From JAJTHC01 sp044358835 (GTDB lineage Bacteria; Cyanobacteriota; Vampirovibrionia; Vampirovibrionales; JAJTHC01), in assembly GCA_044358835.1 (NCBI GenBank), contig JBIKNF010000017.1, forward strand, positions 1 to 29,171: a stretch of DNA of 29,171 nucleotides. Direction: 5' to 3'. The notes under the pieces are model-generated. The model ran no database searches, was not told where the DNA came from, and saw only the letters and a list, made by a program, of their open reading frames with translations. The position numbers were made by a program, and so were the translations under genes. Below, in pieces: positions 7,721 to 14,707 of this stretch; the first letter of the stretch is position 1; the number at the start of each line of letters is the position of its first letter.

Positions 7721-8596
7721 TTACGCCTGCCTACGACTTCCCTTGAACAAGGATTTTAACTTATCTACCCATGAATCAGGTTCATCCAAGTTCAAGAAAG
7801 GGACTTCTTCACCTGCAATACGCTTGGCGACGTTACGGTAGGCTTGGCCGGACACACTTTCTTCGATGTTGACGACAGGTTCGCCTCGGTTGGTGCTCAC
7901 AATAATGTCCTTGTCTTCAGGAATCTGACCCAATAGACGAATAGACAAAATCTCTAAAACGTCTTCCGTTGACATCATATCATTCATTTTTACCAACGCC
8001 GGGCGCACACGGTTTAGCACCAAGCGATAATCTTCAATCGTATTTTTTGCTTCTAACAAGCCAATCACGCGGTCTGCATCTCGAACGGAAGACATTTCGG
8101 GGGTGGCGACCACAATGGCTTCATCAGCTGCGGCAATGGCGGTTTGAAACCCTTGTTCAATGCCTGCTGGGCAGTCTAACAATACAAAATCCGCGACTTC
8201 ACGCAGTTGCTTACAAATTTCAACCATATGCTCTTCATTCAACGCACTTTTGTCTCTGGTTTGAGCCGCAGGCAGGAGCGTTAAATTGGGCAGGCGCTTG
8301 TCTTTCACCAGCGCTTGTTGCAAACGGCAACGCCCTTCTAATACGTCAATTAAATTGTAGACAATGCGGTTTTCAAGCCCCATTAAAATATCGAGGTTGC
8401 GCAAGCCGATGTCGGTGTCTACCAAGACGACTTTGTAACCCAATCGTGCGAGCCCTGTGCCGATGTTGGCGGTGGTGGTGGTTTTGCCCACGCCACCCTT
8501 GCCTGAAGTAACCACGATGACGCGACCTTTAGGCTTTTCGGACTTTTTTTTAGGGGCTTTTTCTGTGGAATCCATCAAATCTTTTTCGACTGTCAT
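7721..8596 (-). CDS. minD: MinD, septum-site determining ATPase
   Basis: 291 residues, ATG at 8596 with GAGGT upstream. MinD is a membrane-cycling ATPase of the ParA/MinD class that recruits MinC and is displaced by MinE. The deviant Walker A motif GKGGVGKTT starts at about residue 32 with the signature Lys33. Switch I (DTDIGLRNLD) and switch II (LLDCPAGIE) are conserved. The C-terminal amphipathic membrane helix WVDKLKSLFKG ends the protein. About 24 charged residues (rich in Lys and Glu) precede the normal N-terminus, an extension not found in E. coli MinD. A later start would remove it, but no internal Met lies close to the core. minC is absent from both flanks. Confidence 0.95.
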   Translation of the reverse strand: MTVEKDLMDSTEKAPKKKSEKPKGRVIVVTSGKGGVGKTTTTANIGTGLARLGYKVVLVDTDIGLRNLDILMGLENRIVYNLIDVLEGRCRLQQALVKDKRLPNLTLLPAAQTRDKSALNEEHMVEICKQLREVADFVLLDCPAGIEQGFQTAIAAADEAIVVATPEMSSVRDADRVIGLLEAKNTIEDYRLVLNRVRPALVKMNDMMSTEDVLEILSIRLLGQIPEDKDIIVSTNRGEPVVNIEESVSGQAYRNVAKRIAGEEVPFLNLDEPDSWVDKLKSLFKGSRRQA

Positions 8597-8692
8597 GGTG
8601 CATACCTCATAAATACAAAGAAAACTAAGTTGACTTACAGAGCAAAACGCCGTACGTATTAAACATATTGATTAGCAACGTAACTATTTAAT

Positions 8693-8698
8693 AGTATA
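8693..8698 (-). promoter_or_regulatory. Candidate -10 element for minD-minE
   Basis: On the minus strand TATACT (good -10 match) stands about 100 bases upstream of the minD start. No convincing -35 hexamer is placed 16-18 bases before it, so the promoter may be activator-dependent or wrongly chosen. The remainder of 8597-8850 between the divergent genes is AT-rich; I see only a small inverted repeat there (GTAAA/TTTAC at 8728-8741). Confidence 0.3.
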
Positions 8699-8850
8699 CG
8701 CCAAAGAAGATTGTTTTGGTTGCGATTGTAAAGTCATTTACTAAAGATGTTACATTTTTAAGTTTTAACAACGGGCTTAGGCAATTTACAGGGGGTTGAG
8801 CCCTTTATTAAACCAATGCTTATTTTTACGTTCAGAAGGAATCATTCCCC

Positions 8851-9222
8851 TTGCAATACTTATTACGCGATCTTTCCATTCGTTCTTTTTTACAGTACAG
8901 TTTTGGCCTGCCTTCATGGGTGCGAGGCGTGTTAATGTGCGTGGCCTTGAATCTGTATAGCCTTATGTCTCCCTTGTGGGGATTGATCAAAACCGCTTTG
9001 AATCCCTACCTAGATTTAAACGCCTTGACGCAATCACCTGAAGGCGCCTTGATTGCCTTGAGGCAATGGGCAGATTTTTTCGCCCTAAACCCTCAGGCTT
9101 TAGAAGACTTACAAATACGCCTTATGGCGTATGTGGGGCTACATGTGCTGTACATGCTGTTGATGTGGAAGATGAGCCTGTGGGCGATTAAACAGGTGAA
9201 GACCAAGGTAGAATCGCCCTAA
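8851..9222 (+). CDS. Small hypothetical membrane protein
   Basis: 123 residues. There is no early ATG. The proposed start is TTG at 8851, supported by AGAAGGA ending 10 bases upstream. Two hydrophobic segments are seen, at about residues 23-46 (WVRGVLMCVALNLYSLMSPL) and 92-114 (VGLHVLYMLLMWKMSLWAI), separated by a soluble stretch rich in Leu and Ala, with a short basic tail. That gives a hairpin with both ends probably cytoplasmic. I recognise no family. It is divergent from minD and convergent with the next hypothetical gene, so neither neighbour hints at its role. An alternative is a shorter product from Met29, but that would remove the ribosome site. Confidence 0.6.
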   Translation: MQYLLRDLSIRSFLQYSFGLPSWVRGVLMCVALNLYSLMSPLWGLIKTALNPYLDLNALTQSPEGALIALRQWADFFALNPQALEDLQIRLMAYVGLHVLYMLLMWKMSLWAIKQVKTKVESP

Positions 9223-9245
9223 GCGTGAGGAAGGTGTTTGGATCA

Positions 9246-9779
9246 TCACACCGAAAAACAAGAAATAAGTTTTTGAACCTCTCTCATGAGCCTAGAATTT
9301 TTTTTGACAATCTCAGGCAAATTTTTCGAGAGCTCCGATAATGCCCTGTTCAAATCTTGGATCGTTTCAATACGAAGGGTCTCGCTGGAGATAATATGCT
9401 CCTTTGAGTTTCTATGCTTTGATGAGTCTATTAGATAAAGGGTATAAATTCTAGAATCTTCTGTCAAAAATTTTAGAGTAAAACGGTTAGACTTAGAATG
9501 CTGTTGGAGTTCTTTTAGTGCAGCGTTAAAATCCCTAAGACTAATTTTCAACAAATACTCTAAAGTCTGAGAGTTCTGATTAGGACTGCTTGTTTGGATC
9601 AAATTTGGAGTTTTTTCGTTAACGGACGTCTCAAAGTTAGTCCTAAGTGTCTTATACAGCCACGCTAAGTCTGTAAGCGTCTCTTGCTCGATAGTTAAGC
9701 CTTGGCGCTGTTGGAGCGAAGCGGGGTGATTTACAATAACTTTACTAAAGTTAGTTGGGAGGGTAAAGGACGTGCGCAT
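9246..9779 (-). CDS. Hypothetical protein, no recognised family
   Basis: 177 residues if started at the ATG at 9779, preferred because GAAAGGA lies about 9 bases upstream; an ATG 36 bases earlier (9815) has no ribosome site. The product begins MRTSFTLPTNF. It is soluble, Asn/Ser/Leu-rich and largely helical in appearance, with heptad-like stretches near EYLLKISLRDFNAALKEL and at the C-terminus (ALSELSKNLPEIVKKNSRL). I see no signal peptide, membrane helix or catalytic motif. The DNA is visibly more AT-rich and less biased in codon use than the neighbouring ribBA and minD genes, consistent with acquisition or fast evolution. It is transcribed away from ribBA and towards the TTG-started membrane protein. 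Confidence 0.65.
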   Translation of the reverse strand: MRTSFTLPTNFSKVIVNHPASLQQRQGLTIEQETLTDLAWLYKTLRTNFETSVNEKTPNLIQTSSPNQNSQTLEYLLKISLRDFNAALKELQQHSKSNRFTLKFLTEDSRIYTLYLIDSSKHRNSKEHIISSETLRIETIQDLNRALSELSKNLPEIVKKNSRLMREVQKLISCFSV

Positions 9780-9950
9780 GGGGTTTTTCCTTTCGGGAAG
9801 TTGAATACTGGTCATAAATCGTGTTCGCTTTTTTAGCGTACCTTCACATAAAACAACGTCAAGCTTTTTTTGTGCTAAAAAAAAATCTTCACAAGGGCGT
9901 GTGTTTGATTTAGGCTAGAACTGAAACTCCCCAAGAAAGGTCTTCATGCC

Positions 9951-11243
9951 ATGATGCCCCTAACGCCTTCGCAGACGGCTTCTCATTTCGATTCCATTGA
10001 ACGCGCGATTACCACGCTAAAAGCGGGGCGCTGTATTGTATTGGTGGACGATGAAGATCGTGAAAATGAAGGCGATTTGGTCGCATTGGCCGATCGCATT
10101 ACCCCTGAAACCATTAATTTTATGGCCGTTGAAGGACGCGGGCTTATTTGCCTGGCCCTTACCCCCCAACGTTGCCAACAATTGGAGTTGCCTCAAATGG
10201 TTACGCATAATGAAGAAGCCCTTCAAACGGCCTTTACCGTAAGCATTGACGGGCATCCAAAATATGGCATCACCACAGGCATTTCGGCGGGCGATCGAGC
10301 CAAAACCATTCAGCTCGCGGTGGCGCAACAGGCCAAGCCCAACGACTTGCGTCGGCCAGGGCATATTTTTCCCCTACGTGCCAAAAAAGGGGGCGTCCTA
10401 GAGCGTGTGGGGCATACCGAAGCCAGCGTCGATTTAGCTCGCTTGGCAGGAGCAGAACCTGCGGGCGTGATTTGTGAAATTATGAATGAAGACGGCACCA
10501 TGGCGCGTCGCCCTGATTTAGAGGTGTTTGCTCAAACCCACAATTTACCCTTGATTAGCATTGCTCAATTGGTGTCGTATCGTTTGGCCACTGAAACCAC
10601 CATCAAGCGCATTTCTACTGCGAAAATGCCCACTCGTTTTGGTGAATTTGAAATCGTGGCCTATGAAAATACGCTAGACGATTCAGAACATGTGGCGTTG
10701 GTCAAGCGTCCTGAAACCATGACCCCTGAAAATGAAGTCCCGTTAGTACGGGTGCATTCCGAATGTTTAACGGGCGATTTACTCGGCAGTTTGCGCTGTG
10801 ATTGTGGTTTTCAACTTCATGGGGCTTTAAAGCAAATTGCCCAATACGGCCATGGGGCGTTGGTGTACTTGCGTCAACATGAAGGGCGAGGCATCGGGCT
10901 CAACAACAAAATCAAAGCCTACGCTTTGCAAGATGAAGGGCTAGACACGGTTGAAGCCAATCACAAGCTGGGCTTTAAAGCGGATTTACGTCAATACGGC
11001 ATAGGCGCTCAGATCATTCGGGATTTAGACTTCCATACCTTTGATTTATTGACCAACAACCCTCGAAAAATTAGAGGGCTAGACGGTTATGGCTTAGAAA
11101 TTCGTCAACGCGTGCCATTGCTTGAAGGCGTTGGGCCCGACAACTTGTTTTACTTGCAAACCAAGCAAGAAAAGCTTGGGCATATGATGGAAAGTTTAAG
11201 TACGCAAGCCCCTGTAAGCGGGGTGGGAAAGGAGCTTTCATGA
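9951..11243 (+). CDS. ribBA: RibBA: DHBP synthase / GTP cyclohydrolase II
   Basis: 430 residues, ATG at 9951 with AAGAAAGG about 10 bases upstream. It is a bifunctional riboflavin enzyme. The N-terminal half (about 12-212) makes 3,4-dihydroxy-2-butanone 4-phosphate from ribulose 5-phosphate; DDEDRENEGDL (33-43), PGHIFPLRA (His138) and GHTEASVDL (from Gly154) are its active-site motifs. The C-terminal half (about 220-412) opens GTP to the pyrimidine precursor; the zinc cysteines Cys272, Cys283 and Cys285 sit in SECLTGD and RCDCG, followed by RQHEGRGIGL and the closing LTNNPRKI. Both domains look intact. It overlaps ribH by 4 bases (ATGA), so the products are translationally coupled. No FMN riboswitch is evident in the 135 bases before the start. 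Confidence 0.97.
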   Translation: MMPLTPSQTASHFDSIERAITTLKAGRCIVLVDDEDRENEGDLVALADRITPETINFMAVEGRGLICLALTPQRCQQLELPQMVTHNEEALQTAFTVSIDGHPKYGITTGISAGDRAKTIQLAVAQQAKPNDLRRPGHIFPLRAKKGGVLERVGHTEASVDLARLAGAEPAGVICEIMNEDGTMARRPDLEVFAQTHNLPLISIAQLVSYRLATETTIKRISTAKMPTRFGEFEIVAYENTLDDSEHVALVKRPETMTPENEVPLVRVHSECLTGDLLGSLRCDCGFQLHGALKQIAQYGHGALVYLRQHEGRGIGLNNKIKAYALQDEGLDTVEANHKLGFKADLRQYGIGAQIIRDLDFHTFDLLTNNPRKIRGLDGYGLEIRQRVPLLEGVGPDNLFYLQTKQEKLGHMMESLSTQAPVSGVGKELS

Positions 11244-11797
11244 ATAGTAAACTCCAGCAAGTCAACCCGTTTGCTTCTGAAAAAGACGCGCAATTTTTAG
11301 CGTTTTTAGAAAGCCCTCGTCGCATTGCAGTGGTGACGGCTCAGTTTAACGCGCACATTACCCATGCTTTAGAAGTAGGCGTGACAAAAGCTTTAAGCCC
11401 CTATGCCACGCTACAGTGCATTAAGGCCCCTGGTGCGGTGGAATTACCACTGCTGGCTCAAAAAGCCTTCGATGCGGGTGCGGATGCCGTTATTTGCCTA
11501 GGCTGTGTGATTCGTGGGGACACCACGCATTACGATTATGTGTGCCACATGGCATCGCAAGGCATTTTAGACGTGAGCTTGAAATACGGCAAGCCCGTGA
11601 TGTTCGGCGTGTTGACGTGTGAAAATGAAGCACAGGCCATCGCTCGCACCTTGGACGGTTTAAACGGCGTGGATGAATCTGTTTTGGCGAAGCTCAAGGG
11701 TTTGGATCCTGTAGGCAATAAGGGTCGTGAAGCGGGCGAAGCGGTTTTAGAAACGCTGTATAGCCTTCATCAACTGGGTTTGCTTTCCCATGAATAA
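11240..11797 (+). CDS. ribH: 6,7-dimethyl-8-ribityllumazine synthase (RibH)
   Basis: 185 residues, slightly longer than the usual ~155 because of about 28 N-terminal residues and a short C-terminal tail. It condenses the RibA- and RibB-derived intermediates to lumazine, and the enzyme forms icosahedral or pentameric shells. Conserved features are RRIAVVTAQFNAHITHALE (substrate Phe/Trp position and Asn), APGAVELPL (the family's PG[AS]xE motif), LGCVIRGDTTHYDYVC (catalytic His region) and FGVLTCENEAQA. The ribosome site GGAAAGGAG lies within the end of ribBA, and the ATG overlaps its stop. The 3' end overlaps tsaC by 8 bases. Riboflavin synthase and RibD are not in this window. Confidence 0.95.
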   Translation: MNSKLQQVNPFASEKDAQFLAFLESPRRIAVVTAQFNAHITHALEVGVTKALSPYATLQCIKAPGAVELPLLAQKAFDAGADAVICLGCVIRGDTTHYDYVCHMASQGILDVSLKYGKPVMFGVLTCENEAQAIARTLDGLNGVDESVLAKLKGLDPVGNKGREAGEAVLETLYSLHQLGLLSHE

Positions 11798-12821
11798 GGC
11801 GTCTTTTTTTACAAACGATGTATTACAGGCCATTGAAACACTTCAGGCGGGGGGACTCGTGGGCTTGCCGACGGAAACGGTTTACGGCTTAGCCGCGGAT
11901 GCGTCAAACCCTGAAGCGGTGGGGCGCATTTTTGCGTTTAAAGCACGTCCGTCACAGCATCCGTTGATTTTACATGTAGCTAATGACGGTGTGAGTTGGA
12001 CGCGTTACGGCGTGGTCAATCACCCTGTCATTGAAGGGCTCGCTTCAGCCTTTTGGCCCGGTGCGATGACGTTGATTCTCAAAAAAACAGACGCCGTTTC
12101 ACCCCTCGTCACAGGCGGGAAGGATACTGTGGGCTTGCGAGTGCCTGAACATCCCGTGGCGGAAGCCGTCTTGCGTGAAAGTGGGCTAGCCTTGGCAGCT
12201 CCTTCGGCCAATCGCTTTGGGCAAATTAGTCCGACCACAGCAGAACATGTTTGGCAGTCCTTCCATGATTCCCCCTTATTAGGGACTTTTCCTTTCACCA
12301 TTTTAGAAGGGGGCGCTTCTGCAGTAGGGCTAGAATCCACGATTGTCGATTGTAGTGAGATAGACAAGCAAGGCATCGTGATTTTGCGATTGGGGCAAGT
12401 CACGCAAGACGCCATTGAAACCGCCGCCAAGGCTTACGATGTGGCGGTTTCCGTGAAGGATTGCCATGCAGAAGAAACAGAACACACTGTTGCTTCAGGA
12501 ACCTACGCCCGTCATTATGCCCCCAACACACCGAGCCAACTGGTGCATGTGGGAGATTTTGAGGAGATTTTATGGGAAAAGGCGTTGAAGCAGGACAAGC
12601 CTTTAGGCGTTTTAGCCTTTCATGAAAAGCCTGATTCTTTGCAAACACCTATACACTGGGTGGAAGCGTCTAATACGCCTGCCGTCTATGCTCAAAGGCT
12701 TTATGCCCACTTACGCCATTTAGATGGCTTAGATTGTGGCGAGATCTTGATAGAGGCGCCCCCTGAACAGGCGGCGTGGCGGGCGGTTTTAGATCGGCTT
12801 AAGCGGGCCACTCACCTTTGA
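11790..12821 (+). CDS. Threonylcarbamoyl-AMP synthase, Sua5/TsaC with C-terminal Sua5 domain
   Basis: 343 residues, the long (Sua5/YwlC) form. It makes threonylcarbamoyl-adenylate from threonine, bicarbonate and ATP, the first step to the t6A37 modification of ANN-reading tRNAs. The YrdC domain occupies about 10-205, with LVGLPTETVYGLAADA, the KARPSQHPLILHV motif that binds substrates, and LAAPSANRFGQISPTT. A linker leads to the smaller Sua5 domain (about 240-343), entered at SGTYARHYAP. The ATG lies 8 bases inside the end of ribH, so expression is probably coupled to the riboflavin genes. The metabolic link is not obvious. nrdB converges from the other side only 13 bases away. Confidence 0.93.
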   Translation: MNKASFFTNDVLQAIETLQAGGLVGLPTETVYGLAADASNPEAVGRIFAFKARPSQHPLILHVANDGVSWTRYGVVNHPVIEGLASAFWPGAMTLILKKTDAVSPLVTGGKDTVGLRVPEHPVAEAVLRESGLALAAPSANRFGQISPTTAEHVWQSFHDSPLLGTFPFTILEGGASAVGLESTIVDCSEIDKQGIVILRLGQVTQDAIETAAKAYDVAVSVKDCHAEETEHTVASGTYARHYAPNTPSQLVHVGDFEEILWEKALKQDKPLGVLAFHEKPDSLQTPIHWVEASNTPAVYAQRLYAHLRHLDGLDCGEILIEAPPEQAAWRAVLDRLKRATHL

Positions 12822-12834
12822 GGCGAGTGCCGAC

Positions 12835-13884
12835 TTAAAAATCAGCATCCAGCGAAAAGCTACGCTCATCAGTGGATTTGTTCATCACGCCTGCTTTTTG
12901 ATACGCCCCCACACGCGCTTCAAAAAAGTTCGTTTTGTTTTGAAGCGAAATATGTTCCATAAACGCAAAGGGGTTTGTGGAACCAAAGACTTTGGGTTGG
13001 CCTAGTTCACCGAGTAAACGATCGGCCACAAACTCGACATACTGACACATTAAACGGCTGTTCATCCCAATCAGTTCAACAGGGATCGCATCCGTGACGA
13101 ACTCTTTTTCAATGGAAACGGCTTCTGTGACAATTTGACGGATGCGTTCTGGGGCGAGTTTATTTTTCAACATGCTGTACAGCAAGCAGGCAAAATCGGT
13201 GTGCATGCCTTCATCTCGCGCAATTAGTTCGTTACTAAAGGTTAAACCCGGCATTAAGCCACGTTTTTTCAACCAGTAAATGGAACAAAAGCTCGACGAA
13301 AAGAAAATCCCTTCCACACAAGCAAAACCCACCAAACGTTCCGCGAAACTGTCTGAATTATTGATCCACCTTAAGGCCCATTCGGCTTTGGTTTTGACAC
13401 AAGGAACGGTTTCAAGGGCATTAAACAAACGATTTTTCTCATAGCTGTCTTGAATATACGTGTCAATCAGCAGAGAATACATTTCAGAATGGACGTTTTC
13501 CATGGCGATTTGAAACCCATAAAAACAACGGGCTTCAGGAATTTGCACTTCTGTGGCAAAGCGTTGTGCCAAATTTTCGTTGACGATTCCGTCGCTGGCG
13601 GCAAAAAACGCCAAGATGTGTGAAATAAAGTGACGCTCGTCATTATTGAGGTTCTTCCAGTGATCCAAATCTTCTGAAAGATCCACTTCTTCCGCCGTCC
13701 AAAAAGATGCTTCAGCCTGTTTGTACATGTTCCAAACGGCATCATGCTTAATCGGGAAAAGCACAAAGCGACTTTTGTTTTCAACCAAAAGCGGTTCAAA
13801 TTGGTGATCCACGAGCTTCACTTTCTCTAAGTTTTGGAGGGGGGCTTTTGAATTAATTTCAGTTTCAGCGAGCGACATCATCAT
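12835..13884 (-). CDS. nrdB: Ribonucleotide reductase class Ia small subunit (R2), eukaryote-like
   Basis: 349 residues. It starts at the first of three ATG codons, with AAGGA about 7 bases upstream. It supplies the tyrosyl radical for deoxyribonucleotide synthesis by the R1 partner, which is not in the window. All di-iron ligands are visible: Asp98 (AASDG), Glu129 and His132 (AMENVHSEMY), Glu191 (CVEGIFF), Glu225 and His228 (DEGMH). The radical tyrosine is Tyr136 in HSEMYSLL, so this is not the Phe-bearing chlamydial class Ic. The text is strikingly close to animal R2 as I recall it (EARCFYGFQIAMEN, KKRGLMPGLTFSNEL, NKTNFFEARVGAYQKAGVM), down to the C-terminal tail FSLDADF that docks R2 into R1. 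It is convergent with tsaC and preceded by a long AT-rich spacer. Confidence 0.96.
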   Translation of the reverse strand: MMMSLAETEINSKAPLQNLEKVKLVDHQFEPLLVENKSRFVLFPIKHDAVWNMYKQAEASFWTAEEVDLSEDLDHWKNLNNDERHFISHILAFFAASDGIVNENLAQRFATEVQIPEARCFYGFQIAMENVHSEMYSLLIDTYIQDSYEKNRLFNALETVPCVKTKAEWALRWINNSDSFAERLVGFACVEGIFFSSSFCSIYWLKKRGLMPGLTFSNELIARDEGMHTDFACLLYSMLKNKLAPERIRQIVTEAVSIEKEFVTDAIPVELIGMNSRLMCQYVEFVADRLLGELGQPKVFGSTNPFAFMEHISLQNKTNFFEARVGAYQKAGVMNKSTDERSFSLDADF

Positions 13885-13928
13885 TCGGTTCCTTTTTCAT
13901 CTTTTCAATGGAGTTGACTTACTTTACT

Positions 13929-13934
13929 AGTATA
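13929..13934 (-). promoter_or_regulatory. Candidate -10 element for nrdB
   Basis: TATACT on the minus strand lies about 45 bases upstream of the nrdB ATG; the bases before it are AT-rich but lack a properly spaced -35 (nearest TTTACA is 20 bases away). I found no repeat resembling an NrdR box near it. Confidence 0.3.
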
Positions 13935-14028
13935 GGCGAAATTTTTAAAAATGGTGTAAAAATCCAAGGGCGTGATGTTACAGTTTTTAATTTTTTTCTT
14001 GACTTTCTTTAAAAGGGTTCCAAAAAAA

Positions 14029-14056
14029 GATTTACGCTGTTTTATAAAAGTAAATC
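14029..14056. promoter_or_regulatory. Inverted repeat GATTTAC-N14-GTAAATC, possible operator
   Basis: Perfect 7-base arms (14029-14035 and 14050-14056) flank an AT-rich 14-base centre, in the spacer between nrdB and the divergent Met/Gly/Tyr-rich gene, about 68 bases before the latter's ATG. The arm spacing fits a dimeric regulator, but no consensus is recognised. Otherwise the spacer 13885-14123 is AT-rich and without a reading frame of note. Confidence 0.3.
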
Positions 14057-14123
14057 AACTAGGTAACTTTGCCTGTTGTCATTCATATTTGTGTCATGAT
14101 GAAGAAAAACAGAAAGATTAAAT

Positions 14124-14606
14124 ATGGGTACTATTGTTCCAAGCCCAATGATGGTAAATCCCCTGATGTCAGGGGGGTATGGCATGATGAGCCCCTTTAT
14201 GATGGGGGGGTATGGCTATGGTATGGGGCTTTATGACGGTTTTGGCTATGGCATGACAAACCCCTTTATGTACGGCGGTTACGGTGGATCTATGATGAGC
14301 CCCTTTATGATGGGGGGCTATGGTGGCATGGGGCTTTACGGGGGTCTGTATGGTGGGCTTTATGGCTATGGGGATCGTTTTTCAGGAAACTTTTTTAATA
14401 GCGGGGGGTGGGTGAATCCTGTTCCCCCCACGCCGACGCCTCCCATTATGCCAGAACCTTCGGATGTGCCTTACCATGACAGTTGTTTAAACGGACTGTG
14501 GGGGAGCTTGCATCAAACCATGCCGTTTATCCCTGCCCCTAAAGGTTGGCGAAACCGTATGCTCCCTGAAGCCCCCGGTTATTATCCTTCAAACTACTGG
14601 GCTTAA
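14124..14606 (+). CDS. Met/Gly/Tyr-rich low-complexity protein
   Basis: 160 residues, ATG at 14124 after a weak A/G-rich ribosome site (AGAAAG). I recognise no family. The N-terminal half (about 6-95) is built from imperfect repeats of the type MMSPFMMGGYG and GYGMGLYDG/GGLYGGLYGYG. One 27-base DNA block (ATGATGAGCCCC...) recurs exactly 108 bases (36 codons) later, at 14184 and 14292. The second half is Pro-rich (NPVPPTPTPPIMPEP) and ends in an ordinary-looking tail with Cys, Trp and aromatic residues (SCLNGLWGSLHQTMPFIP...YYPSNYWA). There is no signal peptide or membrane helix. Such composition suggests a structural, self-associating or surface/matrix protein. Start and frame are supported by the consistent repeat register and a terminal stop at 14604. 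Confidence 0.75.
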   Translation: MGTIVPSPMMVNPLMSGGYGMMSPFMMGGYGYGMGLYDGFGYGMTNPFMYGGYGGSMMSPFMMGGYGGMGLYGGLYGGLYGYGDRFSGNFFNSGGWVNPVPPTPTPPIMPEPSDVPYHDSCLNGLWGSLHQTMPFIPAPKGWRNRMLPEAPGYYPSNYWA

Positions 14607-14639
14607 AAAGTGACTCGCCTTAAATTATTGCCTTGCACG

Positions 14640-14671
14640 ACGCACGCACAAAAAAGCTAGGCTCCTAGAAT
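14640..14671. repeat. Short intergenic repeat, copy 1
   Basis: A 32-base stretch reading ACGCACGCACAAAAAA followed by GCTAGGCTCCTAGAAT. A closely similar stretch, with two extra A and about four substitutions, occurs at 19041-19073, also in a spacer. On the minus strand it reads CTAGGAGCCTAG then CTTTTTT, which could weakly terminate csaB, but the hairpin has almost no loop. The rest of the 14607-14707 spacer shows nothing else. Confidence 0.45.
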
Positions 14672-14707
14672 CCACCTATACGCTTTTAAAATAGCGAAAG
14701 TGTTCAA

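Noticed and set aside
7969..8511. Plus-strand frame of 180 codons
   Set aside because: It lies wholly opposite minD, whose motifs are unmistakable.
9816..9950. FMN riboswitch before ribBA
   Set aside because: The 135-base spacer is too short and AT-rich, and none of the conserved FMN aptamer segments can be seen.
12835..13884. Chlamydial-type class Ic R2 with Phe replacing the radical Tyr
   Set aside because: The codon in question clearly encodes Tyr (HSEMYSLL).
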